51,529 nt of DNA from Pseudomonadota bacterium. GTDB lineage: Bacteria; Pseudomonadota; Gammaproteobacteria; Steroidobacterales; Steroidobacteraceae. Positions 25,525 through 33,786 of the stretch are shown piece after piece. The position numbers and the translations under genes are program-made. The DNA lies in assembly GCA_019352035.1 (NCBI GenBank), contig JABBNZ010000019.1, positions 1 through 51,529 on the forward strand, given 5' to 3'. The stretch's first letter is position 1. Each line of letters starts with the position of its first letter. Below the pieces are notes generated by a model that was not told the origin of the DNA, did no database searches, and was given only the letters and a program-made list of their open reading frames with translations.

Positions 25525-27843
25525 ATGGCGAGCAAGAACATCGTGTCCGTCCTTCAGGAGGAGCGCACGTTCGCCCCTGCCGCCGATTTCACCGCCCGGG
25601 CGCGCATCAAGCCGGCGGACTTCGAGCGCCTGCGGCGGGAGGCGGCCGAGGATCCCAGCGGGTTCTGGGGGCGCCTCGCCCGGCAGGAGCTCACCTGGCA
25701 GACGCCCTTCACCGTCTCCCTCGATGATTCCGCGGCGCCGAGCTACCGCTGGTTCACCGACGGGCGGCTCAACGTCTCGTTCAACTGTCTGGACGTACAC
25801 CTTGCGCAGCGCGGGCAGAAGACGGCGATCATCTTCGAAGGGGAGCCCGGCGATATCCGCAGGCTCTCGTACCGGGAGCTGCATGCCGAGGTTTGCCGGC
25901 TCGCCAATGCGCTCAAGGCGCAGGGTGTGGCCAAGGGAGACCGGGTCGCGATCTATCTGCCGCTCGTGCCGGAAGCGATCATCGCGATGCACGCCTGCAA
26001 CCGGATCGGGGCCATTCACTCGGTGGTGTTCGGCGGCTTCTCCGCGCCCGCGCTCAAGGATCGCATCGAGGACACCGGCGCCAAGATGCTGATCACCGCC
26101 GATGGCGGCTGGCGCGGCGGCCACGCCATCGAGCTCAAGGCGGCGGCGGACAAGGCGCTGGCGGAAGGCTGCAAGACGGTCGAGCGGGTCATCGTCCTCA
26201 GGCGCACCGGCCGGCCGGTGGCGATGCGGCGGGGGCGCGACCTCTGGTGGCACGAGGCGCTGGAGGGCCAACCGGCGGCCTGCGAGCCGGAGTGGGTCGA
26301 GGCGGAGCACCCGCTCTACCTGCTCTATACCTCGGGCTCGACGGGCAAGCCGAAGGGCATTCAACACTCGAGCGGCGGCTACCTGCTCGGCGCGAAGGTG
26401 ACCACCCAGTGGGTGTTCGATCTGCGCGACGATGATGTCTTCTGGTGCACCGCGGACGTCGGCTGGGTCACGGGCCACAGCTACGTGGCCTACGGGCCGC
26501 TGGCCGCGGGTGCGACCGTCATGTTGTATGAGGGCGCTCCGACCACCCCGGACGCCGGACGCTTCTGGAAGATCTGTCAGGATCACGGCGTGAGCGTCTT
26601 CTACACCGCGCCCACCGCGATCCGCGCCCTGATGAAGCTCGGCGACGAGATTCCGGCGCGGTACGACCTCTCGCGCCTGCGCCTGCTCGGCAGCGTCGGA
26701 GAGCCGATCAATCCGGAGGCCTGGATGTGGTACGCCCGTGTGATCGGCGGCGGACGCTGCCCGGTGGTCGACACGTGGTGGCAGACGGAGACCGGCATGA
26801 TCCTCATCTCGCCGCTCCCGGGAGTCACACCCGCCAAGCCGGGCTCGTGCACGCTGCCGTTGCCCGGCATCGAGGCGGACATCGTCGATGAGCTCGGCGA
26901 GCCCGTGACGCGGCCCGATGCCGGCGGCTACCTCGTCATCAGGAAGCCCTGGCCAGCCATGCTGCGCACCATCTGGGGCAACAATGCGCGCTACCTCGCC
27001 GCCTACTGGGAGAAATTCAACAGGCGCTTCTACGTGGCGGGCGACAGTGCCCACCGCGACAAGGACGGCTACTTCTGGATCATGGGCCGCATCGACGATG
27101 TGCTGAACGTCGCCGGTCACAGGCTCGGCACCATGGAGATCGAGTCCGCGCTGGTCTCCAACCCGCGGGTCGCGGAGGCTGCGGTCGTCGGCAAGCCGCA
27201 CGAGGTCAAGGGCGAATCGGTCTTCGCCTACGTCGTCTGCCGCGGTCACCGTCCGACAGGTGACGCCCGCGCCGTGGTCGAGGAGCTGCGAACCTGGGTG
27301 GCGGAGCACCTGGGGCCCATCGCCAAGCCCGACGAGATCCGCTTCGCCGACAATCTGCCGAAGACCCGCTCCGGCAAGATCATGCGGCGGCTCCTGCGGG
27401 CGATCGCGCGCGGCGAGGAGATCTCGCAGGACGTCTCAACACTCGAGAATCCCGCGATTCTCGATCAGCTGCGGGGGGCCGATGCGCCTGCCGCCGCGGC
27501 CGTAGCCCCAGCGCCGCGATCGCGCAAGCCGGCTGCGCGTGCGGCGCCGCCTGCCCGCGCGAAGCCACGTGCACGCCCGGCTGCGCGCAAGCGCGCAGCC
27601 GCCAGGTCCACGGTCGCCAAGTCCGCCGGCGGACGGACCGGATCCAAACCGACCAGATCCAAACCGACCAGATCCAAACCCAAGGCTCGCCCGTCGGCGA
27701 AGCGCGCATCGTCAGCGGGCGCGCGCACCGCAAAACGCGGACCGTCACGCTCGCAGACGGCGGCACGCGGTGCTCCCGTCAGGCGTGGCGTCAGGGCGAA
27801 GGCGGCGCGGCGCACGAGGCGCAACGCGCGCGGAAAGCGCTGA
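25525..27843 (+). CDS. acs: Acetyl-CoA synthetase with histone-like basic C-terminal tail
   Basis: AMP-forming acetate:CoA ligase. Residues 1 to about 655 match the normal enzyme: ACAS N-terminal segment, adenylation signature [11 protein letters not shown] (about 268-278), the TWWQTETG segment, [20 protein letters not shown] (about 508-527), and [14 protein letters not shown] near 612-625 whose Lys is the known acetylation site in Salmonella Acs. Residues about 656-772 are an extra tail with 39 Arg/Lys, rich in Ala/Pro/Ser and with no Asp or Glu, resembling bacterial histone H1-like tails. ATG 25525 has a GAGGGGAT ribosome site. The tail keeps the reading frame and one stop, so it is not an assembly artefact by appearance. 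Confidence 0.95.
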   Translation: MASKNIVSVLQEERTFAPAADFTARARIKPADFERLRREAAEDPSGFWGRLARQELTWQTPFTVSLDDSAAPSYRWFTDGRLNVSFNCLDVHLAQRGQKTAIIFEGEPGDIRRLSYRELHAEVCRLANALKAQGVAKGDRVAIYLPLVPEAIIAMHACNRIGAIHSVVFGGFSAPALKDRIEDTGAKMLITADGGWRGGHAIELKAAADKALAEGCKTVERVIVLRRTGRPVAMRRGRDLWWHEALEGQPAACEPEWVEAEHPLYLLYTSGSTGKPKGIQHSSGGYLLGAKVTTQWVFDLRDDDVFWCTADVGWVTGHSYVAYGPLAAGATVMLYEGAPTTPDAGRFWKICQDHGVSVFYTAPTAIRALMKLGDEIPARYDLSRLRLLGSVGEPINPEAWMWYARVIGGGRCPVVDTWWQTETGMILISPLPGVTPAKPGSCTLPLPGIEADIVDELGEPVTRPDAGGYLVIRKPWPAMLRTIWGNNARYLAAYWEKFNRRFYVAGDSAHRDKDGYFWIMGRIDDVLNVAGHRLGTMEIESALVSNPRVAEAAVVGKPHEVKGESVFAYVVCRGHRPTGDARAVVEELRTWVAEHLGPIAKPDEIRFADNLPKTRSGKIMRRLLRAIARGEEISQDVSTLENPAILDQLRGADAPAAAAVAPAPRSRKPAARAAPPARAKPRARPAARKRAAARSTVAKSAGGRTGSKPTRSKPTRSKPKARPSAKRASSAGARTAKRGPSRSQTAARGAPVRRGVRAKAARRTRRNARGKR

Positions 27844-27846
27844 GAG

Positions 27847-29088
27847 TCAGTTGCTCCCCTGACGCGGCACTCTCGCGCTGACTTGCGCCGCGATGGCCGC
27901 CGGATCGGCGCCAGCCAGCGGGTACGCCTTCGACCACAAGGTCGAGCCGTCACCGGCCGAGATGATCCTGACGGTGAGCTGCTGAGCGGGCGCGCTGCCG
28001 CTCACGGCGCCGGAGACGACATAGGTCGAGTGATGCGCGCGCCCCTGCTTCTCGGCCTCGGAAGCATCGAGAGCGGGCAACGGCCGGCTGGCCAGTGCCA
28101 CCTGTCCGTGCCGGGCGATCGCGAGCCGCCCGTACACCTGCGTGAATACCGACCCCGCAAGCTTCTGGGCAGCGGGGTCATCCTCGGGGGCTGCGAACGG
28201 AACGGCGAGCACCGGCGCATGGGTGGACGCTGCGTTGACCGCGTCCCCCGGCAGCTCCTTCGCGATCTGCGCGAATAGTTTCGCTGTATCGGCCGGCGTC
28301 CAGCTGCCCGAGTGGGTGGCCGCGATATCCTTCAGTTGCTGCTGCTGTGCGGTGGACAGGCCATGCGCCCGGTAGTCACGCGAGTCCGAGCAGCCGCGGG
28401 CCATGAGAAGGATCGCGACCCATATGTAAACGATGATCCGCACCCACTTTGGCAGGCGCTTGAAAGCGCTCCATGCCGACTGAACGCCCCATCCCGCAAC
28501 CTGGAACCAGAAGCGCGCTCTCTGTCCCGGCTCCTCGCGGGGAAAGGGTCGGAACGCCCCGCCGCGTCCCGGCGGAACGCGCGCCGCGGGTTCCGGAGCC
28601 GAATGGGCCGCCGGCGTCGCAGTCTCGCCGCTCACCAGACGGCGGCAGAGGGTCTCGAGCGCTTCCGTCGGCCGACCTTCGGCAAGCCGCAGCCATTGCA
28701 CGGAGCGAAACTTCTCCGGAACGCGCGCGCCGCCCTCGGCGGTCGCGTCGATGACGACAGGCAGCAGAAAAACGTGGTCATCGGCCATGTCGAGCGTGCG
28801 CTCGACGGCCAGACGCCATTCCCGCCGGAAATAGCCCTCGTGACGCGCCTCCGTATGCGCCGAGATGACCGGCATGAAGTAGTCGCAGGCGCGGATCTGT
28901 CCGCGAATCTTCTGATCCCAGGCGTCGCCGCCGATGAGATCGCTCTCGTCGTACCAGACTTCCATGCCGAAGCCGGGAAGAGCATCGCGGATGCGCTGCG
29001 CCGCGCGCCGATCCTCCGAAGCGTAACTCAGGAAGACCGTCGGCCTCGCTCGCAAGGAATTCTCAGGATCGCTGGCCGGCATGGGCAT
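27847..29088 (-). CDS. TIR-domain membrane protein with TolB-N-like C-terminal domain
   Basis: A 413-residue protein. TIR domain at about 16-150 (TVFLSYASEDRRAAQRI, then VWYDESDLIGGDAWDQKI and FRREWRLAVER), a Pro/Arg-rich linker, one membrane helix at about 216-231, and a C-terminal region (about 293-405) with the pattern of TolB-N/FlgO-like domains (VLAVPFAAPEDD...VYGRLAIARHG...STYVVSGAVSG...LTVRIISAGDGSTLWSKAY). The acidic residues in WYDESDL lie where SARM1 has its NADase Glu, but exact alignment is uncertain. Some bacterial TIR proteins degrade NAD in phage defence; a signalling or defence role here is inference. Three bases from the convergent acs stop. Confidence 0.85.
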   Translation of the reverse strand: MPMPASDPENSLRARPTVFLSYASEDRRAAQRIRDALPGFGMEVWYDESDLIGGDAWDQKIRGQIRACDYFMPVISAHTEARHEGYFRREWRLAVERTLDMADDHVFLLPVVIDATAEGGARVPEKFRSVQWLRLAEGRPTEALETLCRRLVSGETATPAAHSAPEPAARVPPGRGGAFRPFPREEPGQRARFWFQVAGWGVQSAWSAFKRLPKWVRIIVYIWVAILLMARGCSDSRDYRAHGLSTAQQQQLKDIAATHSGSWTPADTAKLFAQIAKELPGDAVNAASTHAPVLAVPFAAPEDDPAAQKLAGSVFTQVYGRLAIARHGQVALASRPLPALDASEAEKQGRAHHSTYVVSGAVSGSAPAQQLTVRIISAGDGSTLWSKAYPLAGADPAAIAAQVSARVPRQGSN

Positions 29089-29109
29089 GAAGGGGCGTGA
29101 AGGGGCGGA

Positions 29110-29409
29110 CTACCGGCCCGGCGCGCTTGCGCTCGGATGGACGTAACGCCGCTCGCCGCTCGCGCGGTCGTACTCCACCTCCATCGTCTCACCCGTGGTG
29201 GGGTCCTCGAAGCGCTCGCCGGTGCGCTCCCAGCGGGCCGCGGGGGGCGATGCGCTGCGATAGCGCCAGCGCTCGAATAGCGTGCCGAGAATGACCGCCG
29301 TGCCAACACAGAGCAGATAGATGCCCGCTCCCCTGTCGCCGATCACGGCGAGCGCGGCGCCTGTCGCGGCACCGATGCCGCCCAGCGCGAGCACGAACTT
29401 GCGCAGCAT
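29110..29409 (-). CDS. Small two-helix membrane protein
   Basis: A 99-residue hypothetical protein: two membrane helices (about 5-22 and 27-43) and a polar C-terminal part with ERTGERFEDPTTGETMEVEYDRASGERRYV, a pattern seen in small proteins of unknown function. ATG 29409 overlaps the ybjQ stop (TGATG), so the two are translated together. The TIR gene starts 21 bases after its stop, making a ybjQ-small protein-TIR operon. I do not recognise a named family. Confidence 0.7.
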   Translation of the reverse strand: MLRKFVLALGGIGAATGAALAVIGDRGAGIYLLCVGTAVILGTLFERWRYRSASPPAARWERTGERFEDPTTGETMEVEYDRASGERRYVHPSASAPGR

Positions 29410-29735
29410 CACCCGTCTGCCTTCTCCAGTACCACGGCCGTCCCGTACGCGACGATCTCACTCATGGTCTGCCCGATCTCGGCGGAATCGAACCGCATCA
29501 TGACGACCGCGTTGGCCTGCATGAGGGTCGCATTCTTGACCATGCGATCGATCGCGTGACGGCGCGCCTCCTCGAGCAGTTGCGTGTACTCGGTGATCTC
29601 GCCCCCGGCGAGCGAGCGCAGCCCGGCCATGATGTTGCCGCCGAGGCCGCGGCTGCGCACCACGACACCGAAGACTTGGCCCTTCACGTCGCTGACGCGA
29701 TGGCCGGGGACGCTCTCGGTCGTGACGACCAGCAT
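29409..29735 (-). CDS. YbjQ/UPF0145 family protein
   Basis: A 108-residue protein of the YbjQ (UPF0145) family, recognised by MLVVTTESVPGHRVSDVKGQVFGVVVRSRGLGGNI and the end QTMSEIVAYGTAVVLE. Such proteins form pentameric beta-rich rings of unknown function and are sometimes annotated heavy-metal-binding. ATG 29735 gives the family N-terminus; a longer in-frame reading upstream is not supported. First gene of the small operon leading to the TIR gene. Confidence 0.9.
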   Translation of the reverse strand: MLVVTTESVPGHRVSDVKGQVFGVVVRSRGLGGNIMAGLRSLAGGEITEYTQLLEEARRHAIDRMVKNATLMQANAVVMMRFDSAEIGQTMSEIVAYGTAVVLEKADG

Positions 29736-29978
29736 GGCATCTACCCCACTTGCGCATGGCCTGACACGGCCATCGGCACGAGTATACCGCGCCTGCCGCG
29801 GCCGCATCGGGACCGTGAGCGCGGCCGTCCCGCGGCCCTCCGGCGGCCCCGTGGCCGCTTCAGCTCGAAACTCCGCAAATCCGCATGAATACATGGCAAA
29901 CGGGATCTGGCCCGGCGGCAGCGCACGGACCTACGCTGACTGTCGCCGCCCGAGGAGTGTCCCAGAGGAGTGTCCGAG

Positions 29979-30329
29979 ATGGCCCGCAAGAAGAAGACCC
30001 GTCCCCCCGCGCCGATGCCGCCGCAGGCGCGCCACGAATTCGCCGTGGCCTATCTCAATGTCATGCTGGAGGACGCCGCCCCGGAAGAGTTGGCGGCCGC
30101 GCTCGGCCGCATCGCGCAGGCTTCCGGCGGCGCGAAGCTGGCGGAGAAAGTGGAGCTGAGCGCCGATTCCCTCTATCGCACGTTATGTCGTCGGGGCAAT
30201 CCGGAGCTGCGGAGCGCAACAGCCTTGCTGAAGGCCATGGGGATGCGGCTCGTTCTGCAACCGGCGATGGGGCACGGAACTTGCGTCGGGTCGCCTGCCG
30301 GAAAAGCTGAGAGAGATAGTCATGGGTGA
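29979..30329 (+). CDS. Orphan HI1420-type addiction-module antidote
   Basis: A 116-residue helix-turn-helix protein. The region about 37-95 (ELAAALGRIAQASGGAKLAEKVELSADSLYRTLCRRGNPELRSATALLKAMGMRLVL) is the xenobiotic-response-like fold of HI1420/HigA-type antidotes, preceded by a Lys/Arg-rich N-terminus. Such antidotes normally follow a RelE-type toxin gene; none is present upstream (29736-29978 has no gene). ATG 29979 was chosen for the AGAGGAG ribosome site at 29964-29970; a GTG at 29970 is the alternative. It overlaps the next gene by 8 bases. Confidence 0.8.
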   Translation: MARKKKTRPPAPMPPQARHEFAVAYLNVMLEDAAPEELAAALGRIAQASGGAKLAEKVELSADSLYRTLCRRGNPELRSATALLKAMGMRLVLQPAMGHGTCVGSPAGKAERDSHG

Positions 30330-30681
30330 GGTCATACACGTGGCTTTCGGCACGGAGCGCGAATGGGAGCAGACCCGTTCGAAGACGGTCGACGGTCTGG
30401 TTGCCATAGGCTCGCTGTTCGGCGACGACGAGGGCCTGATGCGCGCCAAGGCGGACTGTGTGTATCAAATACTGCGTCAGATCGTGGAGGAAGTCCCGAC
30501 GGTGCAGATCACCACCAAGCTCCCGGAGAATCTCTCGGCCGAGCAGCTGGACCTGCTGACCGGCGCGATCAAGGAGGCGGCGCTGAAGGGGATCGAGATC
30601 GCCATGACCCACTCCGTGCAGGTCCTGATGGGCTCGATCTACGACCTCTGCACATCGAAGCTTCACGCCACACCTTTCTGA
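30322..30681 (+). CDS. Hypothetical protein coupled to the antidote gene
   Basis: A 119-residue soluble, mainly helical protein with no recognised domain (MGEVIHVAFGTEREWEQTRSK at the start, a central ILRQIVEEVPTVQITTKLPE, and a long helix EQLDLLTGAIKEAALKGIEIAM). It has no signal peptide. Its ATG lies inside the last codons of the antidote gene, so it is almost certainly co-expressed. It might be an unrecognised partner of the antidote or an unrelated passenger; the sequence does not decide. Confidence 0.72.
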   Translation: MGEVIHVAFGTEREWEQTRSKTVDGLVAIGSLFGDDEGLMRAKADCVYQILRQIVEEVPTVQITTKLPENLSAEQLDLLTGAIKEAALKGIEIAMTHSVQVLMGSIYDLCTSKLHATPF

Positions 30682-30693
30682 TCTGGCGGCTTT

Positions 30694-30718
30694 GGCCCGC
30701 TTAGTCACTGGCTTTCGG
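30694..30718 (-). repeat. 25-base motif at the 3' end of the cytochrome b561-YceI gene
   Basis: Matches 1621-1645 at 22 of 25 bases and includes the stop codon and last codons of this gene. A looser match covers the stop of the cyclophilin gene (18597-18616). Possibly a remnant of an F2-type repeat that inserted at gene ends. Confidence 0.4.
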
Positions 30719-31826
30719 ACGGCGTGAGTACCAAAGAAAAGTGCACGGTGACATCGTCGCCGACCCACTCGGTGGAGTGCCACTGTCCTTGGCCGACGCC
30801 GAAGTCGAGTCGCTGCAGGACGGTTTGGCCGGAGAGATAGCCGACCGGGCGGCCCTGAACGGTGGCGGTGCGCCACGTGAAGGGGATCGTGATGTGGCGT
30901 GTTATCCCGCGCAGCGTGAGAGAGCCGATCGCCTCGTATCCGGCAGCGGCCTTCTCGATGCGGGTCGCGGTGAAGCGGGACTGCGGGTACTGCGCGACGT
31001 CGAAGAAATCCTTGCCGCCCAGGAGGTCATTGCGCTGTGAGTCTCCGGTGTCGAACGAGCGCATGTCGATCACGACGCTCAGACGGCCGGCGGCAGGGTC
31101 GAAATTGGCCACGAAGGACTTCAAGCGCCCCTGGTTGCGGGCCCCGGCCTGGATGAACGTGTAGGTGAGCGAGCTTTGCGAGCCGAGCAGCGTGTAGGTG
31201 GGCCCGGATACCCGCAAGCCGGCGGCTGCGCGCGCCGCGGGCGCCGACAGCATCATCCCGAGCAGAGCGCAGAGCGTCATCCGGCCGAAAGGCAGCATGC
31301 GCCGCAGCGTATCGTCCTTCAACACGAAGTGGTGCCTGATCGCGCCCGCGATGTGCAGCGCCACCGTGACCGCCAGAGCGATCGCGAGCGCCGCGTGAGT
31401 GCTCACCATCGCATCGTAGAGCCCGCGGCTCTTCGGCACGAGGTCCGGCAGTTGAAACAGATTGAACCAGCTCACCGGGAAGCCGCGCGCCGAGGACATG
31501 ATCCAGCCGGTGAGCGGCATGGCGAAGAGCAGGATGTAGAGCGACACATGCGTGAAGTGCGCCAGCCACCGCTCGTGCGGCTTCAGGTTGGACTGCAGCG
31601 GCGGAGTCGGATTGAGCCAGCGCCAGAGGAGCCGCAGCGCCGCGAGCCCGAGAATGGTCAGGCCGATCGATTTGTGGCGGGCCAGCACCGCGAGCTTCTC
31701 CATGCCGAGCGGCAGCAGCAGGCCCGTGAGGCCGAGCGCGGCCTGCACGAGGATCAGAGCGACGATGAGCCAGTGAAAGAACTGAGACAGCGAGCCCCAG
31801 CGCTCGCGCGTGTTTCGGATGGGCAT
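30705..31826 (-). CDS. Cytochrome b561-YceI fusion protein
   Basis: A 373-residue two-part protein. Residues 1-165 are a four-helix cytochrome b561/CybB module (helices near 14-35, 52-70, 90-110, 140-163) with candidate haem-ligand histidines His18, His51, His144 and His158. After a further hydrophobic segment (about 183-200, ending in an APAARAAA signal-like site) comes a YceI lipocalin-like domain (203-370), which in other proteins binds polyisoprenoid lipids such as ubiquinone. Together they suggest quinone-linked electron transfer at the membrane. In E. coli yceI and the b561 gene yceJ are separate neighbours, so a fusion is plausible. Confidence 0.92.
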   Translation of the reverse strand: MPIRNTRERWGSLSQFFHWLIVALILVQAALGLTGLLLPLGMEKLAVLARHKSIGLTILGLAALRLLWRWLNPTPPLQSNLKPHERWLAHFTHVSLYILLFAMPLTGWIMSSARGFPVSWFNLFQLPDLVPKSRGLYDAMVSTHAALAIALAVTVALHIAGAIRHHFVLKDDTLRRMLPFGRMTLCALLGMMLSAPAARAAAGLRVSGPTYTLLGSQSSLTYTFIQAGARNQGRLKSFVANFDPAAGRLSVVIDMRSFDTGDSQRNDLLGGKDFFDVAQYPQSRFTATRIEKAAAGYEAIGSLTLRGITRHITIPFTWRTATVQGRPVGYLSGQTVLQRLDFGVGQGQWHSTEWVGDDVTVHFSLVLTPSESQ

Positions 31827-31914
31827 GCCGGAAGCTTACGGGCGCGGCCGGAAGTTGGAAATAGAGCCTGTGCGGCAGGCGAGCGATTACCGCACCGCGG
31901 CGCCCGAGGCGCTG

Positions 31915-32658
31915 TCAGGCCGGACCCTCAGCCTCGCCCCGGCCCTCCAGTAGAGCCAGCACCGTGCCTTCGGGCGCGGTCAGGAGCGCATTGGCGCTGG
32001 CATCGAGTCCCCGCGGCGGCCGCTCGAGCGGGCCGATGCCGAGCTCGCGCAAGCGTGCGATCCGCGCCGCCATGTCGGCATCGCGGAAGACCAGGAGCGG
32101 TTCCGTGAAGAATCGCGGCCGGTGCAGGGCCAGCTCGACCCCCGCCCCCCTCAAGGGCAGGTGCGCAAAGGGCCGCTCTCGCTCCTCCTGCGCCTGCAGC
32201 CCGAGCCTTTCCCAGAAGCCGCGGACCGGCTCGAAGTCCGCCGCGGGCAGGCTCAGCCAGGCGAACGCTCCGCACCGCGACGTCTGCGAAGCGGAGCGGT
32301 CCGCGGGCGAATAGGTGCGCGCCTCGAGCAGTCTCACCTCCTGGCCCGCCGGATCGCGGAAGCCGACCTGGTGGAACGCCTCACTGCCGATGTCGGCGCT
32401 CGCCACCTGCACGCCGGCGCGCTCGAGCGCCCCGAGCTGCCCGGCGATTTCCGGCCGGACGAAAGTGAGCGCCGGAGAGTCGAGGTGCTTCTGGTGCAGA
32501 CCGATGTGCGCCCGCCCGTCGGTGAGGACGCCATAGGGGTGCGGCCAGATGTCGCCGGTCCGAGCCTGCGTGAATCCCAGACGCTCGTAAAACTCCACCG
32601 ACGCGCGGATGTCCGGCGTCTGGATCCCGATCTCGAGAAACCGGCCGAGCAGGCTCAG
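31915..32658 (-). CDS. Two-domain VOC (glyoxalase/dioxygenase) family protein
   Basis: About 247 residues with two vicinal-oxygen-chelate modules. The first (about 4-115) begins FLEIGIQTPDIRASVEFYERLGF with PYGVLTDGRAHIGLH; the second (about 128-240) has AFAWLSLPAADFEPVRGFWERLGL and VELALHRP. Substrate unknown. No ATG, GTG or TTG lies at the expected start. A CTG at 32658-32656 forms a 4-base CTGA overlap with the hemH stop, mirroring TTGA overlaps at 3376 and 48029, so I use it. The nearest ATG, at 32715, would overlap hemH by 61 bases and add 19 residues without domain similarity. Confidence 0.85.
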   Translation of the reverse strand: MSLLGRFLEIGIQTPDIRASVEFYERLGFTQARTGDIWPHPYGVLTDGRAHIGLHQKHLDSPALTFVRPEIAGQLGALERAGVQVASADIGSEAFHQVGFRDPAGQEVRLLEARTYSPADRSASQTSRCGAFAWLSLPAADFEPVRGFWERLGLQAQEERERPFAHLPLRGAGVELALHRPRFFTEPLLVFRDADMAARIARLRELGIGPLERPPRGLDASANALLTAPEGTVLALLEGRGEAEGPA

Positions 32659-33728
32659 GCGGAGGTGCCCCGCGCGGCCCCGGTCGGGCGCAGTCCCAAC
32701 TCCACCTGTGTCCATCCCTGGCAATGGCGGGCGATGTGACTCGCGAGAAACCGCGCATGCTCGATCCGGGCGTTGAGCGCGGGTACATACTCGAAGCGCT
32801 CGCCGCCGGCGCGCAGGAAGATGTCCCGGTTCTCGATCGCGATCTCCTCCAGGGTCTCGAGACAATCGACCGCGAACCCCGGACATATCACCGTCACGTC
32901 GCGCACGCCCCGTCCCGGCAGCTGCCCCAGCACCTCGCTGGTGTAGGGCTTGAGCCACCCGGCAGGCCCGAAGCGCGACTGGAAGCTCACGCTCCACTCG
33001 CCATCGCGCAGCATCAGCTCCTCGGCGAGCAGGCGCGCGGTCTTCTGACACTTGCAGAAGTAAGGATCGCCGCGATGGAAGTTGCGCTCCGGGATGCCGT
33101 GGAAGGAAATGAGCAGATGCCGCGTGCGGCCGTGCGTCTGCCAGTGCTCGAGCACGCTGGCGCGCAGCGCCTCGATGTACTCCGGCTGATCGTGGTACTC
33201 CGCCACGAAGCGCAGCTCCGGCAGCCAGCGCCAGCGCCTGAGCTCGGCGTTCACCTGGTCGTAGGCGGCGCCCGTGGTCGCGCCGCAGTACTGCGGGAAG
33301 GTGGGCAGCACCAGGATGCGCTGTGCTCCGGACTCGCGCAGCCGGGCGAGCGCGTGCGGCACCGTGGGGTCCCCATAGAGCATGCCGAGCTCCACCGAGA
33401 ACGGCGCCAGCATGCGCTGGGCCAGTGTCCCCATCAGCTCGGTGCGCAGCCGCTCGCAGAGGCCGAGCAGGGGGGAACCCGAAGGCATCCAGACCTTGCG
33501 GTACTTGACCGCCACCCGGCGCGGCCGCAACGGCAGGACGAGCCCGTAGAGGATCGGCAGCCACAGCGCTCGCGGCAGCTCCACGATCCGCGGGTCGGAA
33601 AGCATCCGGCGCAGGAACCTGCGCACCGCCCACGGCTCCGGCGCCGCCGGCGAGCCTGAGTTGACCAAAAGGATGCCGATCCGCTCGGCGGAGTCGCGGT
33701 GGAAATCGGGGGAGCTGATGTAGCGCAT
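32655..33728 (-). CDS. hemH: Ferrochelatase
   Basis: Inserts Fe(II) into protoporphyrin IX, the last step of haem synthesis. The 357-residue protein starts MRYISSPDF, has GILLVNSGSP (17-26), the catalytic His210 in LLISFHGIPE, a DPYFCKCQKT segment and the conserved acid Glu291 in CPGFAVDCLETLEEI. Two Cys in FCKC (225, 227) recall positions that hold metal in some family members, but a cluster is not established. It is followed by the VOC gene with a 4-base overlap. Confidence 0.96.
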   Translation of the reverse strand: MRYISSPDFHRDSAERIGILLVNSGSPAAPEPWAVRRFLRRMLSDPRIVELPRALWLPILYGLVLPLRPRRVAVKYRKVWMPSGSPLLGLCERLRTELMGTLAQRMLAPFSVELGMLYGDPTVPHALARLRESGAQRILVLPTFPQYCGATTGAAYDQVNAELRRWRWLPELRFVAEYHDQPEYIEALRASVLEHWQTHGRTRHLLISFHGIPERNFHRGDPYFCKCQKTARLLAEELMLRDGEWSVSFQSRFGPAGWLKPYTSEVLGQLPGRGVRDVTVICPGFAVDCLETLEEIAIENRDIFLRAGGERFEYVPALNARIEHARFLASHIARHCQGWTQVELGLRPTGAARGTSA

Positions 33729-33786
33729 GCCGTCGGAAAAGCCTTATACCGAGAAAGCATGGTTCCAGGGAAGGGCCCCCTTCACC

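Noticed and set aside
29736-29978. A missing toxin gene upstream of the HI1420-type antidote
   Set aside because: No frame on either strand has toxin features or good coding character; the region appears non-coding.
31915-33633. A single 572-residue minus-strand protein
   Set aside because: Its first half is a shifted reading of hemH; only the VOC part after 32658 has family features.
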